From Nageia nagi (taxonomy: Eukaryota > Pinophyta): a DNA stretch of 64,000 bases. Shown here in pieces: positions 1-11,483 of the stretch (the stretch's first letter is position 1; each line of letters begins with the position of its first letter). Where the stretch lies: positions 84,320,001 through 84,384,000 of the forward strand of contig JBITNC010000001.1 in NCBI GenBank assembly GCA_050084985.1, written 5' to 3'. The position numbers and the translations under genes are program-made. A model generated the notes under the pieces. The model had not been told where the DNA came from. It saw nothing but the letters and a program-made list of their open reading frames with translations, and did not search any database.

Positions 1-767
1 CAAAAATGATGATAGAAGTGAAGGCTCCAAGATTAGTGGCAACAATCAATCAATTGGAACTCATCCTACTTGTTTTAGATATTCAAATCTACTATGTGAT
101 TAAATTCAAAAGACTAGGGTACCGGATCTTTAAGTGAATCCTACTTTCAATACATATTAGGTTAAGAGAGATACCATGGCTCACATCAAGGCTTTCAAGA
201 GGAAATTTGAATTAAATTTTGGAATTGATGAGAATTTGATGGTAAAATATTTCCCAACTACATTATGAGGTGATGCCCTAAATTGGTACTTTTATGTACC
301 TACTAAATTTAGTAATTTTTATGCATAACTTATTTCAAAATTCTACATGCATTTAAAATATCATGCTTCTAAACAAATGATAATTTTAGATTTAGTAAGT
401 GCTATCTAAGGTCCAAATAAAAGATTTGATAAATTTGCACAAAGGTTTCAAAATACATGGAGCATAATGTAAGAACCACTATCTAAATCACATATCGCAT
501 CAATGTTTATCCATAATGTCCATCCTAAGTTGAAGTTCATAGTCTTGGACTATATGATACTACCATTCACTAATATTGTGGATAGGATAATATAGAAAGA
601 AAAATTATTAGTTGACATGGGTGAATTAAAATATGGAAATCCCCCTAAAGAGATAAAAGGAGGGAGATATTAGAAAAAGGAATATAAAGAGGTTCATGCC
701 ATAGAGTAACCCTAGAATAAAGAACAAAAAAGATTCAAGCAAAGAAAAATTTTAAGAAAAATATAAG
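1..767 (+). pseudogene. gag fragment of Ty3/gypsy element D (left part)
   Basis: Read on the plus strand, this stretch gives a capsid-type retrotransposon gag: a segment around MAHIKAFKRKFELNFGID, then a GDALNWYF block (the usual hydrophobic residues before WY) and DKFAQRFQNTW, a match to the gag RFQ..W block. In-frame TAG/TGA/TAA codons and at least one frame change break it. Gag would form the virus-like particle. The region stops abruptly at 767, where element A is inserted, and element D resumes on the far side after 9292. Family assignment rests on the gag pattern and on the aRH and integrase pieces found downstream. No ATG can be defended because the window starts inside the element. 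Confidence 0.6.
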
Positions 768-1555
768 TGTTTATAAATAAAAGTGTATTTGAGAATGCAA
801 ATAACTAAAATATCTATAGTCTCAAAAGATACATATATCTATTTGTAAATTTTGAGCTAACAAATAGCAATTTATAACAAGATAAGCTAATATAGAAGAT
901 AATGAATAACTAAAATCATAATGACATTACCAAATAAGATTGAATTTATGTACTTACCTCATGGAGCATACCTAATATGGATGAACAAAAGATACTAACA
1001 AAGCCTCAACAATGAATGGAGTCTACACCTAAAGTCATGAAGCAAGATGATCCAAAAAGAGGGTCATGGGTGATCTATTTCATGATCAAAAGGAGTATCA
1101 ATGGTTTGCTTTCATATATAGGGAGCATTGATAATCTTTGTTAGACTATATTCCATTTTGAATTGACTCTATGCCTCCGCATAAACTCTCAATGGTCTCA
1201 ATTTGATACTCAAATAAGCTTAGAATTGTCAGGATGCTCGCATAAGGAAGTACATAAACCCAACCTTGAATGAAAATGTCAAGAGACACCTAAAGGACTA
1301 CCATCATCAAGACTAGATATGGGATCATGTATCTCCTTAATGTGGAATTACTATTAGATCCCTATTTATATAGATAATAATATGACCTACTCCTTAGGTT
1401 GACATGTACCTACATAAACAAGAATATAGTAAGTCAATTATATATATTGATCATATCCAAAATATCATAAATATTCTTGAACTAGACATATAAGTGCAAG
1501 AAAATATTTCCTAATGTATTAAATTAAATGCATAAATTAATTTTATGCAATAATA
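768..1555 (-). repeat. 3' LTR of element A
   Basis: The copy starts TGTTTATAAATAAAAG on the plus strand and ends near GCAATAATA. It matches 8501-9287 throughout and the LTRs of B and C. Read in element direction it has a TATA-like box (complement of tatttatata at 1363-1372), the likely core promoter and a landmark kept in most family LTRs here. The terminal CA has become TA. Confidence 0.92.
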
Positions 1556-1974
1556 TATGCCCCACTTTAGATGAGAAATTGAAAATCACTAGGTGCATTG
1601 AAAATTTTCATTCAAAGTATAACTAAGATGCCATAGCAATCAAATATTGATAAGTATAGACAAGTATAATACCAACACTAATCAATCTATTTTGATACTA
1701 AACTATGATAAATATATAAGAGAGATAAGCAATCATATTGATAAAATGTATGAGTTTAAGAAAACCCCCTCATACAACATCCATCATGTTGCCCCTTGTT
1801 GGTTCTGATATGCTCCATAAGCTCTAATGATAACCTACAAAAGAAAGAGTTTTAGGGTCCATAGCCATCTACCAAGAGGTCACCAATGATAATTACCCAT
1901 ATTTTTGACATATATTTTAATATGTGGGGTGCAACCATCTCATGTCATTGATGATTATGTCCATTGATCTTGTG

Positions 1975-2300
1975 GAAGATAAACTTCCTACCAAGAGGCA
2001 TCATGATAAAAGTAGAAGCTAAAACTCCACCAAGAGGCATATTATAATAAGGAGTGGAGTTGGAACTTTGCCAAGAGGCATGATATGATGAAGAGAGCTA
2101 AAAATCTACACTAAGAGGCATGCAAATTAGGATGATGATATGAGAGCTAAAACTCTACACCAAGAGGCATGCAAATTAAGATGATGATATGAGAGTTGAA
2201 ACTCTATGCTAAGAGGCATGATATGATGAAGAGAGCTAAAATTCTATGCCAAGAGGCATGCAGATTTTATGATTTGGGAGTTAAAACTCTACATCAAGGG
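1975..2300 (-). repeat. Minisatellite in the 3' UTR of element A
   Basis: A motif of the form AAGAGGCATgcaaattaag with GAGAGCTAAAACTCTA recurs about eight times at spacings of roughly 39-50 bp (aagaggcat-like cores near 1993, 2032, 2071, 2113, 2164, 2212, 2252 and a degenerate aaggggtat near 2295). It sits between the integrase stop (2504) and the 3' LTR (1555). Tat-group 3' UTRs are known to be hypervariable and rich in tandem repeats. The same motif is seen in each 3' UTR copy of element B. Confidence 0.85.
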
Positions 2301-2503
2301 GTATTTGATGATCTTTATTTTTGCTATTTTTGAGTGTATAATAGGATCATGGGTGATGCTTTTCTGCTAAAATAGAGTACTGGTGTTCTTCTTCTGATAC
2401 TAAAATGACCTTCTATTTTTATATGTTTGTGCCATCTATTCCATGCTTATTTCTATAGTAACATTTTTATAGAAATAGATGCACAAGATGACCCACATGT
2501 CAT

Positions 2504-3700
2504 CTAGATGTGATACCTCTTTAAGTACCTCACATTAATGGGATTTTTGAGAACCTTCCCATCCAATGTAGATAATCTATATGCACCTCTGCCGAAGACC
2601 TCTATGATAATGTATGGGCCAACCCAATTTGGCTCAAAATTTTCTTTAAGTTCATCTTTTACTATAGTGTTAGAAAAATTTTCTTGGAGAACTATATCTC
2701 TAACCTCAATTGCTTTGGGTACTATTTTCTTTCCATAGACCCTATTTAATCTTTGCTGATATGTTTTGAGATGCTCTAGTGCATTAATTATTTTCTCATA
2801 TAATGCCTCTAGCTAATTTAATCTTGCTTCCCATTATTGTGGTTCCTTCCTGATATCTTTGAGTGCAATTCTCAAATAAGGGATCTCAATTTCAAGTGGA
2901 ATGATTGCTTCATCACCATACACAAGAGAGTATGGAGTAGCATCTGTTGCTATTCTTTTAGTTGTTCTATATGCCCATAAGGAATATGGTAATTAATTAT
3001 GCCAATCTCTACCATTATTTTTGATAATTTTTGCCAATATCTTCTTGATTATTTTATTTGTTGCTTCAAGTTGCCCATTCCCTTGGGGGGATAGTAAACT
3101 AAAGAAAATCTCTATTCAATCTTCATCTTTTTACAAAATTCTCTAATATCTTTTTCTATGAAATTCACACCATTATCCATAATCAACTTTTGAGGTATCC
3201 AAATCTACAAATGATATTTTCTTTGATGAAATTGATAACATGTTTTTGTATAGTTGTCTTCAAAGGAATTGCCTTGACCCATTTAGTGTAGTATTCGATG
3301 GCAACCAAGATAAATTTATGCCCCTCAATAGATGGAGGATTGATAGCACCCATGAGATCCAAAGCCCACATTGAGAAAGGCCATGGTGATGTGACATAGT
3401 TCAACTCTTAAGTAGGTGTTAATTCTAAGTGTGCATGCTTTTAGCATTGCTCACACTTCTTGACATGTTCATAACAATCATGTTCCATGGTGGGCCACCA
3501 ATAATCCATCCTAATCAACTTGCCATGAATTGATATTCCATTGAAATGACCTCCACATGCTCCTCCATGAGCATGTTCTAATGCTATTTCAATCTCCTCA
3601 TCATGAATACATATCAAAATAATACCATTAAATGATATTTTTTAAAGTATATCACCAATGATAACATACTTCATAGCAAGCCTTTTTATTCTAATTTTTT
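2504..3700 (-). pseudogene. Integrase of element A
   Basis: Read from 3700 down, this holds the zinc-binding H2C2 region (3440-3660), then the catalytic core with the first Asp in MWALDLMGAINPPS (3320-3380) followed by EYYTKWVKAIPL, a later MDNG-type second Asp, and a GNGQ(A)E-like block near 3080. The C-terminal part has GPYIII and a KNPIN..HLK-type ending, with a TAG stop at 2506-2504. Integrase would insert the cDNA into host DNA. Several stops and frame changes interrupt the reading. The product is the last domain of the gag-pol order, as in other Ty3/gypsy elements. Confidence 0.85.
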
Positions 3701-3819
3701 CTCTCTTATCAAGTGTAGCATCAATAAAGTTATCCTTCAATTATTTGAATATGTGTTGGTACCAAGGACTTACCTCATAACCAACCTTTTGAGAAACACA
3801 TACCATTTTCAAGTCCTCC

Positions 3820-4275
3820 CTAGCAATTTATGGAGTTCTTGAGTTCTTAATAGTGAAATTAGTCTCCCTACTTTCTATCTCAATTGGTATAAGTGAAGTT
3901 GCACTTGCCATTGCATTAAACAACCTATTATTATTCCTTGGAATATTTTCTAATTGATACTCTTCAAAGAAATCAAGGAGTTTTGTAATGATAACTTTAT
4001 ATGGAATAAGCTTTTCATTCTTGGTGTTATAGATCTCATTGACTTGGTTCACTATCAGTTGTGAATCTCCATAAATATGTAGATTTGTAATGCCAATCTC
4101 TATAACTATGTTTAATCCTAATATGAGAGCTTCATATTCTACCATATTGTTATTGCATTCAAATGATAGTTTGTATGACATAAGAATAACATTATTCTGA
4201 GGTGATATCAATGCTATTCCTACTCTTGAACCTTACATACATTGTGATCCATCAAAATACATTTTCTAACATTCT
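3820..4275 (-). pseudogene. Archaeal-type RNase H (aRH) of element A
   Basis: The block CNNNMVEYEALILGLN, then IYGDSQLIVNQVNEIYNTKN and PRNNNRLFNAMAS, is the RNase HI fold as found in the Tat group: Glu in the EYEAL helix, Asp in GDSQL, and a terminal Asp position (here N in LFNAMAS, where the family normally has LADA). An open stretch runs 3828-4211 and the first beta strand (YFDGS-like) lies just upstream near 4270. It follows RH and precedes integrase, the canonical Tat position. The lost terminal Asp suggests a dead enzyme even apart from the upstream breaks. Confidence 0.88.
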
Positions 4276-4429
4276 GACACCTCTAAAAGAGGAACATCAA
4301 CATTCCTATTTCTTTTAGAAGAAGGCCATGGGGTGATTTTATTCTACATGTTCTATGATTTTTACCAAAGCACATTCATCCTAAAATTCTTCTTTGAGTT
4401 TTGTACTATCTTTCATAGGAAAATCTGCA

Positions 4430-4830
4430 ACAAAATCTATTACCACCTACCCTTTAACTAATTTTTGTTTCATAAACTTGAGGTCAAACTCCTAATGTAG
4501 CATGATCCATTTTGTTGACCTTCCATAGGCATGGTTTTGACATTAGATATCTTAATAGGTCTACTTGAGTAAGTACATGTGCTATGCTATTGATCATATA
4601 ATGCCTCAACCTCTCAGTAGCAAATACTATACATTGACATAACTTCTCAATGGGTGTGTACCTAGTTTCATATTCCTTTAATGTTCTGTTAATAAAATAG
4701 ACTACTCTCTCTTTACCATATTCTTCTTTCTTTGCCAACATTACCCCAAATGCATGTTTTATAGCTAATACATAGATCTAAAGAGGTTCTCCATGCCTAT
4801 ATGGAGCTAAGATTGATGGATGTAGCAAAT
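4430..4830 (-). pseudogene. RNase H (RT-linked) of element A
   Basis: The RNase H that normally completes Ty3 reverse transcriptase is recognisable from AIKHAFGVMLAKKEE, INRTLKEYETRYTPIEKLC and the ATERLRHYM helix. It would degrade the RNA strand of the RNA-DNA hybrid. It joins the RT segment upstream through a stop-ridden linker. One open segment spans 4484-4741. It is distinct from the second, archaeal-type RNase H that follows. Confidence 0.82.
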
Positions 4831-4984
4831 ACTCTTATTCTATCAAATGCTTCTTGACACTTAACATCCCATTTAAACTCAACTTATTTCTTAAGTAAAT
4901 GAGACATAGGAGCTATATTATCTATTAATTGATAAATAAATATACTTACAACTTGAATCTTACCTTGAAGGCTTCTCAATTGCT

Positions 4985-5830
4985 TAAGATTTATAGGAGA
5001 AGACATTTATATGATGGCTTTAATTTTCTTTGGATCCACTTCAACTCCTCTCCTAGAGATAATATGCCCCATGATTTTTCTTGATGATACCCCAAATACA
5101 TATTTTTGAGGCTTGATTCTTAACTTGTACTTCTTCATCCTTACAAATGCTACTTTTATATCCTTAACATGATCTTCTTTATTCTTTGACTTTATCAAGA
5201 TATCATCTACATAGACCTCTACTATTTTATGAATGAATTCATGAAACATGGTTGTCATTGCTTTTTGATATGTGTACCCTGCATTATTAAGACCAAATGG
5301 TATTACCTTATAGCAAAAATTACCCTAAGGAGTCTTAAATGGTATTTTATGCTGATAACTTTCTTTGATTTTGATTTGATTATATCCTAAAAATCCATCT
5401 ATAAATGATAACATCTCATAACCTGCCAAACTGTCAATGATCATATCTATGTTGGGTAGTGGGAAGTCATCTTTTAGACATGCTTTATTGAGATGTTTGA
5501 AATCAGTACATACTCTAATTTCACTTGTAGGTTTCTTTACTAGAACTACATTGGCCATCCACGTTGAATAATCAATGGGTCTAATAAAACTAGCTTCCAA
5601 TAGTTTCTCTATTTCCTTCTTGACTAGTAAAGAAATTTGAAAAGTTATCTTTCTTGGTTTTTGTTTTATAGGAGCTGCTCTTTTCTCAACAACCAAGTTA
5701 TTTACTATAAAAGTTTTATCTAATATATGCATATCTTTATATGAACATGCAAATAATTCAAAATAATCATGAAAGGATTGAATCAACTCATTTTGAAAAG
5801 GTTCCTCAAGGAGCTTACCCATTTTTAGGA
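4985..5830 (-). pseudogene. Reverse transcriptase of element A
   Basis: Two long open stretches (5325-5822 and 5007-5258), offset by a short break, give most of a Ty3/gypsy RT: FIRPIDYSTWMANVVLVKK, IRVCTDFKHLNKACLKDDFPLP, IDGFLGYNQIKI, then VEVYVDDILIKSKN with the catalytic YVDD, and IMGHIISRRGVEVDP. Order and spacing are typical. The enzyme would copy the element RNA into cDNA. The N-terminal side blends into a protease-RT linker full of stops. The YVDD residues themselves are intact. Confidence 0.93.
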
Positions 5831-6759
5831 ATTGTGGTATCTCTTGAGAACTAATGTTGACTCCTCTATCTCTTCATTCAAACAAGTCATTTTCAATTTT
5901 TATGGTGTGGAAAATGGAAACTCTCCCAACCCTTCGATTTTATCCTCCATAGATTCACCAAAATAAGCATAAACATCTAGATAATGTTTGTGAGTCCTCT
6001 TTTCATGTCTAGCTAGATATTTAGTTCTAGCACCCATAGATTCTAATAAAGCATCATCATTCTCAAATAATTATATAGCATGTATTGCATGTTCATCATC
6101 TATTTCACATTCAATAACAAAGCAATTTTGATCATCTCTTACCTATTCATCTTCTTGTGTTAATAACAAATGACTAACCTGACCATCGTGATCATCTCTA
6201 TGATATGGAACAATGCAATATTTGTTTTCCTTTATGATTTCTTCTAAAGAGGATCATTGATGGTTGTTATGGATCCCATAGGAGAATGGGTGGTCCTTTT
6301 CTTGAGCCTCCTACCATCCATCCAAATCTCTTTCTAGATTGATATTATTGACATGTGTGATAATGTACAAACCAAATCTGATATCTTTGATGTTGATTTT
6401 TTGTAATGCCTTTTTATAAATATGATCATTATTAGCTAAGATAGCCTCATTTTCTACATCATATGGAATAAATCTTTCAAGAAGAATATAATTGCATTGC
6501 TTGGCTATCTACTCATCTGCTTGTACCTTGTAAACATTTCCTTTAGAACAAAATTTGAAACATCTATGCAAAGTGGATGCTACTCCTTCCATGTCATCTA
6601 TCCAAGGTCTTAAAAGAATAAAATTAAAAGAAGGTTTTCAACTATAATGTAGAAGAGGGTCTGAAGAACCTTATTTCCCACTTTGATTGGAAGTGTGATG
6701 ATTCTTGCATATTTCTTTGGAACACCATCAAACCCCTTAACTCTCATGATAGTCTCTTC

Positions 6760-6920
6760 TCTTGGAGGTAACATATCTAGATCAAACTATGAAAGTAAAT
6801 GAGTGGTGGTAATATTCAAAGCTACCCCACCATCTATCAATGATATTTTAATTGTATTACCAAATATTTTCACTCCAATAAATAATGGTGGATGTAATTG
6901 AGTCACATCCTTACTGGGTC
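6760..6920 (-). pseudogene. Aspartic protease of element A
   Basis: On the minus strand near 6840-6810 the reading SLIDGGVALNITTT matches the retroviral-type aspartic protease active-site loop. The DGG form is common in the Tat group, so it is not itself a defect. The following part (LRGFDGVPK-like, 6720-6750) fits the same domain. The protease would cleave gag-pol. Frameshifts on both sides prevent drawing exact limits. Confidence 0.65.
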
Positions 6921-7049
6921 TTTCACTAGGGTGAAAAGTGATAACATCCCCTTTACTCCATCTTTTTACCTTTTTTCAAAAGCAATGATTGAAATGTTCT
7001 TATCTATTTGACTATTCTTAAAAATCTAATTCATCATTTCTCTATGAGG

Positions 7050-8407
7050 TTCTAAAATTTGAAGCAATTTAAATAAACTAACCTTTGCTTGTGTGTTCTT
7101 TAGTTGCTCAATGAGGTAAAAAATTCTTGGATCTTTAGGAAGCTCTTTTTCACATGTGATAGGATTTGTTACTACTCTTGATCTTCCTCTTGTAACTACT
7201 ACATATACTTATTCATAGAAAATTACATTGACATGCTACTCTTCCTCTATATCTTTAACTTTAGTAGGGAAAACATAAACTCCATCCTCTATAAGCCTTT
7301 GTATTTTGTTTCTTATGCCTCCATGCCCATTAGTGGCATGCCCCTTGGTTTGATGATATTCATAATATCTATCTTCCTTGTACCATGCTAGCCTCTCTAC
7401 TGATTCATCTTTCTCGCTCTCTTACATAAAGGTTGTAATAATCCCTTTGCCATTAGATCTTTCAAGATAAACCTAGGAGGTATAGGAAATTTTATGAATT
7501 TCTTTTCTTTCTTTTCATTTGCCTTTTCTACCACATGAATGGATTTATCTTTCTTTGGAGATTGTAGCTGCTTATCTTTAGCCCTAGGTTTGTCATCATC
7601 TTGATACTTCATAAGCCCCAATTTCACAAGGACTTTTTCCTTTTCCAATAGCTTATATGTCATATCAAGAAATGCTAGATGTGTATAATAAATGACATAA
7701 GATTATAAGGATAATATGATAGCATCCTTGAAAATGTTGTTTACCTCTTTTTTAGTAAGCTTTGTTTTGATTTGTTGCCATGTCTTCTTGAATTGTACAA
7801 TAAACTTTTCAAGATTCTCATTACTACCTTACCTCATAGCACATAGATCTGAAACCATGACTTCATGCTTGATATTATGTTTATACTATTCTAGAAATAA
7901 GTTGTTTAATTCTCAAAATGATGTAACTGACCTTTCTGATAGAGCATAGAACCATTCATGAGCCTCTCCTTCCAAACTATGGGGAAAGAACTTCACCTGT
8001 AATCTTGAATCCACACTAATTTTAAGCTCACACTCATATTTAAACCCTTGTAAATGTCTTCTAGGATCTCCTTCCCCACTAAACTTACAAAATTTGGGAT
8101 CTTTATAATCTAATGGTGGCATGCATACATGGATCTCATCACATAGAGAAATACCAAACTCAATTGAATTATCTGGCTAAATTGATCCAAACTCAATTGA
8201 ATTATCTGGCTAAATTGATCCTCTTACTAATTGATTAATCTATCTTTGCATACCCTCAATAGTAGCCTAAATGTTATCATTGTTACTTCCATCACCATGT
8301 TTGGCTTCTTCATTAGGTACTTCTAGTCCATCATGCTAAATATCTCCCAAGAGTTCATCAAGATCTCTTCTTGAAGGAATTCGCAAGAATACTCTTAATT
8401 GATCCAT
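7050..8407 (-). pseudogene. gag (capsid plus nucleocapsid region) of element A
   Basis: The chosen start is the ATG at 8407-8405 (MDQLRVFL), aligned with the same ATG in B (34040) and C (61369). Capsid blocks include DPKFCKFSGEGDPRRHLQGF and SLEGEAHEWFYAL (open at 7913-8122), and a lysine-rich linker SPKKDKSIHVVEKANEKKEK (7397-7663). The nucleocapsid part near 7330-7390 keeps EYHQTKGHATNG, but the knuckle cysteines seem degraded. A perfect in-frame 33-bp tandem duplication lies at 8154-8219. Stops break the frame in several places. Confidence 0.85.
8154..8219. repeat. Perfect 33-bp tandem duplication inside gag of element A
   Basis: Bases 8154-8186 and 8187-8219 are identical (unit begins ccaaactcaattgaatt). 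Elements B and C have a single copy at the corresponding place (near 34225-34260 and 61150-61180). The unit length is a multiple of three, so 11 codons were added without shifting frame. Confidence 0.9.
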
Positions 8408-8479
8408 GTCTAAAATAACTCACAAAATTATTTATTAGTCCTAAATAAAACCCTAAAATTTTGTCATAACTACTTATGA

Positions 8480-8497
8480 TTCATGTCGGGTTCACCA
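8480..8497 (-). promoter_or_regulatory. Primer-binding site of element A
   Basis: The complement reads TGGTGAACCCGACATGAA, starting with the TGG required to pair with a tRNA CCA end, just inside the 5' LTR. The same site is present in B (33950-33967, one change) and in degraded form in C (61442-61460). I cannot assign the primer tRNA: it shares CCCGAC-TG with the common tRNA-Lys site but has extra bases. Confidence 0.75.
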
Positions 8498-8500
8498 AAT

Positions 8501-9287
8501 ATTTTACAAACAAAAGTGTATTTGAGAATGCAAATAACTAAAATATCTATAGTCCTAAAAGATACATATATCTATTTGTAAATTTTGAGCTAATGGATAG
8601 CAATTTATAACAAGACAAGCTAATATAAAAGATAATGAGTAATTGGAATCAAAATTATATTACCAAACATGATTGAATTTTTGTACTTACCTCATAGAGC
8701 AAACCTGATATGGATCAATAGAAGATACTAATGAAGCCTCAACAATGAATGATGTTTGCATTCGAAGTTGTGAAGCAAGATGATCCAAAAAAGGGTCATG
8801 AGCAGTCTATTTCATGCTTGAAAGGAGCATTGGTGATATACTTTCATCTATAAGGGGTGTTGGTGGTCTTTGTTAGACTATAGTCCATTCTAAACTAAAT
8901 TTGTGCCTCCACATGAACTCTCAATGGTCTCAATTTGATACTCAAATAAGCTTAGAATTGTTAGGATGCTTGCATAAGGAAGTACACAAACCCAACCTTG
9001 AATGGTGATGCCAAGAGACACCTAAAGGACTGCCATCATCAAGACCAAATATGGGATCATGTATCTTCTTTATGTGGACTTGCTATTAGATCCCTATTTA
9101 TACATATAATAATATGACCTACTCCTTAGGTTGACATGTACCTACATAAATAAGAATATAGTAAGTCGATGATATATATTGATTATATCCAAAACATCAT
9201 AAATATTCTTGAACTAAACATATAAGTGTGGGCACATATTTTCTAATGTATTAAATTAAATGCATAAATTAATTTTATGTGATAATA
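8501..9287 (-). repeat. 5' LTR of element A
   Basis: Direct repeat of 768-1555. Its inner edge is degraded (expected TG reads AT or TA at 8500-8502), and it ends GTGATAATA at 9279-9287. A TATA-like sequence (tatttataca, 9095-9104) lies at the same relative position as in the 3' LTR. Differences between the two copies appear to be mostly C/T and G/A changes. Confidence 0.9.
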
Positions 9288-9292
9288 AGAAG

Positions 9293-10570
9293 GTTACCCT
9301 TAGCTCCCATCATTATGTTCAAAGATCAGTTACAAAAAGCATTAATAAAATGTGATCCAAAAAAGAACTAAGTCCTCATGATGATAAACCTAGTATATAA
9401 AATGAAGAAATTTTTTATAAATATTATAAATTCAAATGTCACAAAATGAATTCTTGCATGATCCTAAGGAAATAGTTGAAGAAATTGCTAGATGATGGGA
9501 AAATCTAGTATCAAGTGCATGCAGTAGACTCAAATAAAGCAAAACCTCTCACATAAAATATCATATTCAATTTATAAATATGTTGTTCCATTAGGATATT
9601 AAGGACTAGGGGGAACATCCATCTAGAAACAATAGAAAGAATGAGATCCCTTCTCTGAGAAAGATGAATGGCCACTATTCTTTGATGGTTCTAAGTGCAT
9701 TCATAGAGTAGGGGTAGGAAATATTTTAATTAATCTTTATTGTGATGTGATTCCTATGTATTATCATTTAAGTTTTAATTTTACTAACTACATGGTTAAG
9801 TATGATACTCTTATTATAGGTATGAAAGCTACAATACTCTTAAAGGTAAAAAGAATAAAAATGTTTGATGTATCCCAATTGATGGTGAAATAATTTAATG
9901 AAATATACAATACAAAGCACACCAAATTGCAATCATACAAATACATGGTAACAAATATTCTCATGTATTTCAATGAGTATGAATAGAGAATATTCCATGA
10001 GACAACAACAAGTATGCTGATGTAATGGCTAGTGTCACTTCTTTTTCTCCTATTAACATAGAAGATGAAGAAACTATACTTACAATTAAAAACATAGGTA
10101 GAAAATCACATGAATATGTTGTTAAAGATTTCATTATGGATCATTATTTTTTAGCTACATGTATTAATATATGTGATTAGTATCAAGATGTTCTGGCTTA
10201 TCTTAAAAATGGGGTAGTTCTTGTTGACTTTGATTATAATGCTAGAATTAGGCTTAAAAAGCTATCAACAAAGTATGTTATCATTGGTGATTTGTTATAT
10301 AGGTGGTATTTTAATGGTGCTATTATTAGATATTTAATGAGGTGCAAAGTAGACATGGACCTTCATAAAGAAAAATCTTGCCAATACAAAAGCCTTAGAA
10401 AATAAAAGAAAGGTAATTTCGAACCTAACTGGATAGGTCCTTACATTGTCATTGCAAAATATGGAAATGGAGCATATAAAATGTCCATAATTAAGGGTAA
10501 AGGAGAAATAAATCCTATAAATACAAAATCTAGTGATGTTGTTGTATTCCAAGTGATGCCACTACATTAA
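9293..10570 (+). pseudogene. Element D interior: gag end, aRH and integrase fragments
   Basis: After element A the plus strand continues element D. A gag tail (9293-9600) runs directly into an aRH at 9663-10110, with LFFDGSKC, a degraded LSFNFTNYMVKYDTLIIG block, and IEDEETI-like text behind a REQQ-type end. The integrase H2C2 start follows (KLSTKYVIIGDLLYRW, 10225-10310) and then the integrase C-terminal part NWIGPYIVIAKYGNGAYKM (10425-10485). No protease, reverse transcriptase, RT-linked RNase H or integrase core is readable between these pieces, so at least two internal deletions are implied. Many TAG/TGA codons interrupt the frames. Confidence 0.75.
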
Positions 10571-10839
10571 AAGGATAAAAATAGTGCACTTTCATAAAAT
10601 TTTCCTACCTATTATGGTATGTCAAAGAAAAAGGCAATTTATTTGTTTTCTAATTTTCTTATTATAAAATTGTATATTATTTTTCAACATGTGCTTATCG
10701 CATATTGCTTATCCTAGCATATCTTATCCTATTTTGATTCTAAGTGAGTGTTTTTATTTTTTAAATGATGCTTATAAAAGTTGATTGACATATCTTATCA
10801 TATGTTAAAATGATTTTCATATCATGCTATTTCTCTTAT

Positions 10840-11060
10840 CATTAGCTTCTCTATAAGAGAGGGGCATGCTTATCAAAATACATGGAAACATTATGGGTTA
10901 AAGGCCCAAGTTGATCACATTCTTTTGTTCCTCTCTAAGGGAGGAGCATTCTTATTATTTTTTCCTTTGTAAGGGAGGTGAATTCTTATTATTTGTTCCT
11001 CTATAAGGGAGGGATAGTATTATTATTTGGTCCTCTATAAGGGAGGGATAACCTTATCAA
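10840..11060 (+). repeat. Short tandem repeats in the 3' UTR of element D
   Basis: The phrase TCCTCTATAAGGGAGGG, with variants, recurs about five times (near 10850, 10930, 10965, 11000 and 11030), joined by ATTATTATTTG-type spacers. The position between integrase and the 3' LTR matches the repeat-rich 3' UTR seen in A, B and C, although the motif is unrelated. Confidence 0.7.
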
Positions 11061-11483
11061 AATCCATGAAAACAATGTGACTTGGGAATCCAATTTTGTC
11101 ACAAAAATTGGTAATCTATTTTCATACTCTTGGTGAGTATGTCACCAAGGACAAGTTTGACATTTATCCTTTACATACTTTATATATCTTATAATGTTTA
11201 ATATCTATATTTGAGATATCTTGCATAAAATATTTCTTAAATCTAAGTTATTAATTTATAGGTTCCTTTATCTTTTTCTTGGATTGCTCCTATGATAAGA
11301 GCTTCATCATGTCGTAAAAAAAGCCAGAGAGGGGCATAACATTAATGAAAACTAGAGCATCCAAAGCTACTATTGTGAAGAAATGTTTCAAAGAGTATTT
11401 TCCTACTCATATTTTATACTTTGAATTTATGCTTTGATTTTCATTTATCCCAAAAGCATCAAATAATATTCAAAGTGGGTATC

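Larger units (their letters stand above)
768..9287 (-). mobile_element. Element A: Ty3/gypsy (Tat-type) LTR retrotransposon, complete in outline, decayed
   Basis: Two direct repeats of about 790 bp flank a 6.9-kb interior that reads gag, PR, RT, RNase H, archaeal-type RNase H (aRH) and integrase on the minus strand. The second RNase H between RH and integrase is the hallmark of the Tat group. The bases outside the two ends are ATAAG (763-767) and AGAAG (9288-9292), a 4 of 5 match, compatible with a decayed 5-bp target duplication. The element lies inside gag of element D. All frames carry stops, so it is not autonomous. Elements B (33176-46455) and C (54407-62244) are the same family. Confidence 0.9.

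Noticed and set aside
2538-2738. Plus-strand open stretch, with a near-identical one at 55545-55748
   Set aside because: Both are antisense to the integrase C-terminus of elements A and C; similarity comes from the shared integrase sequence.
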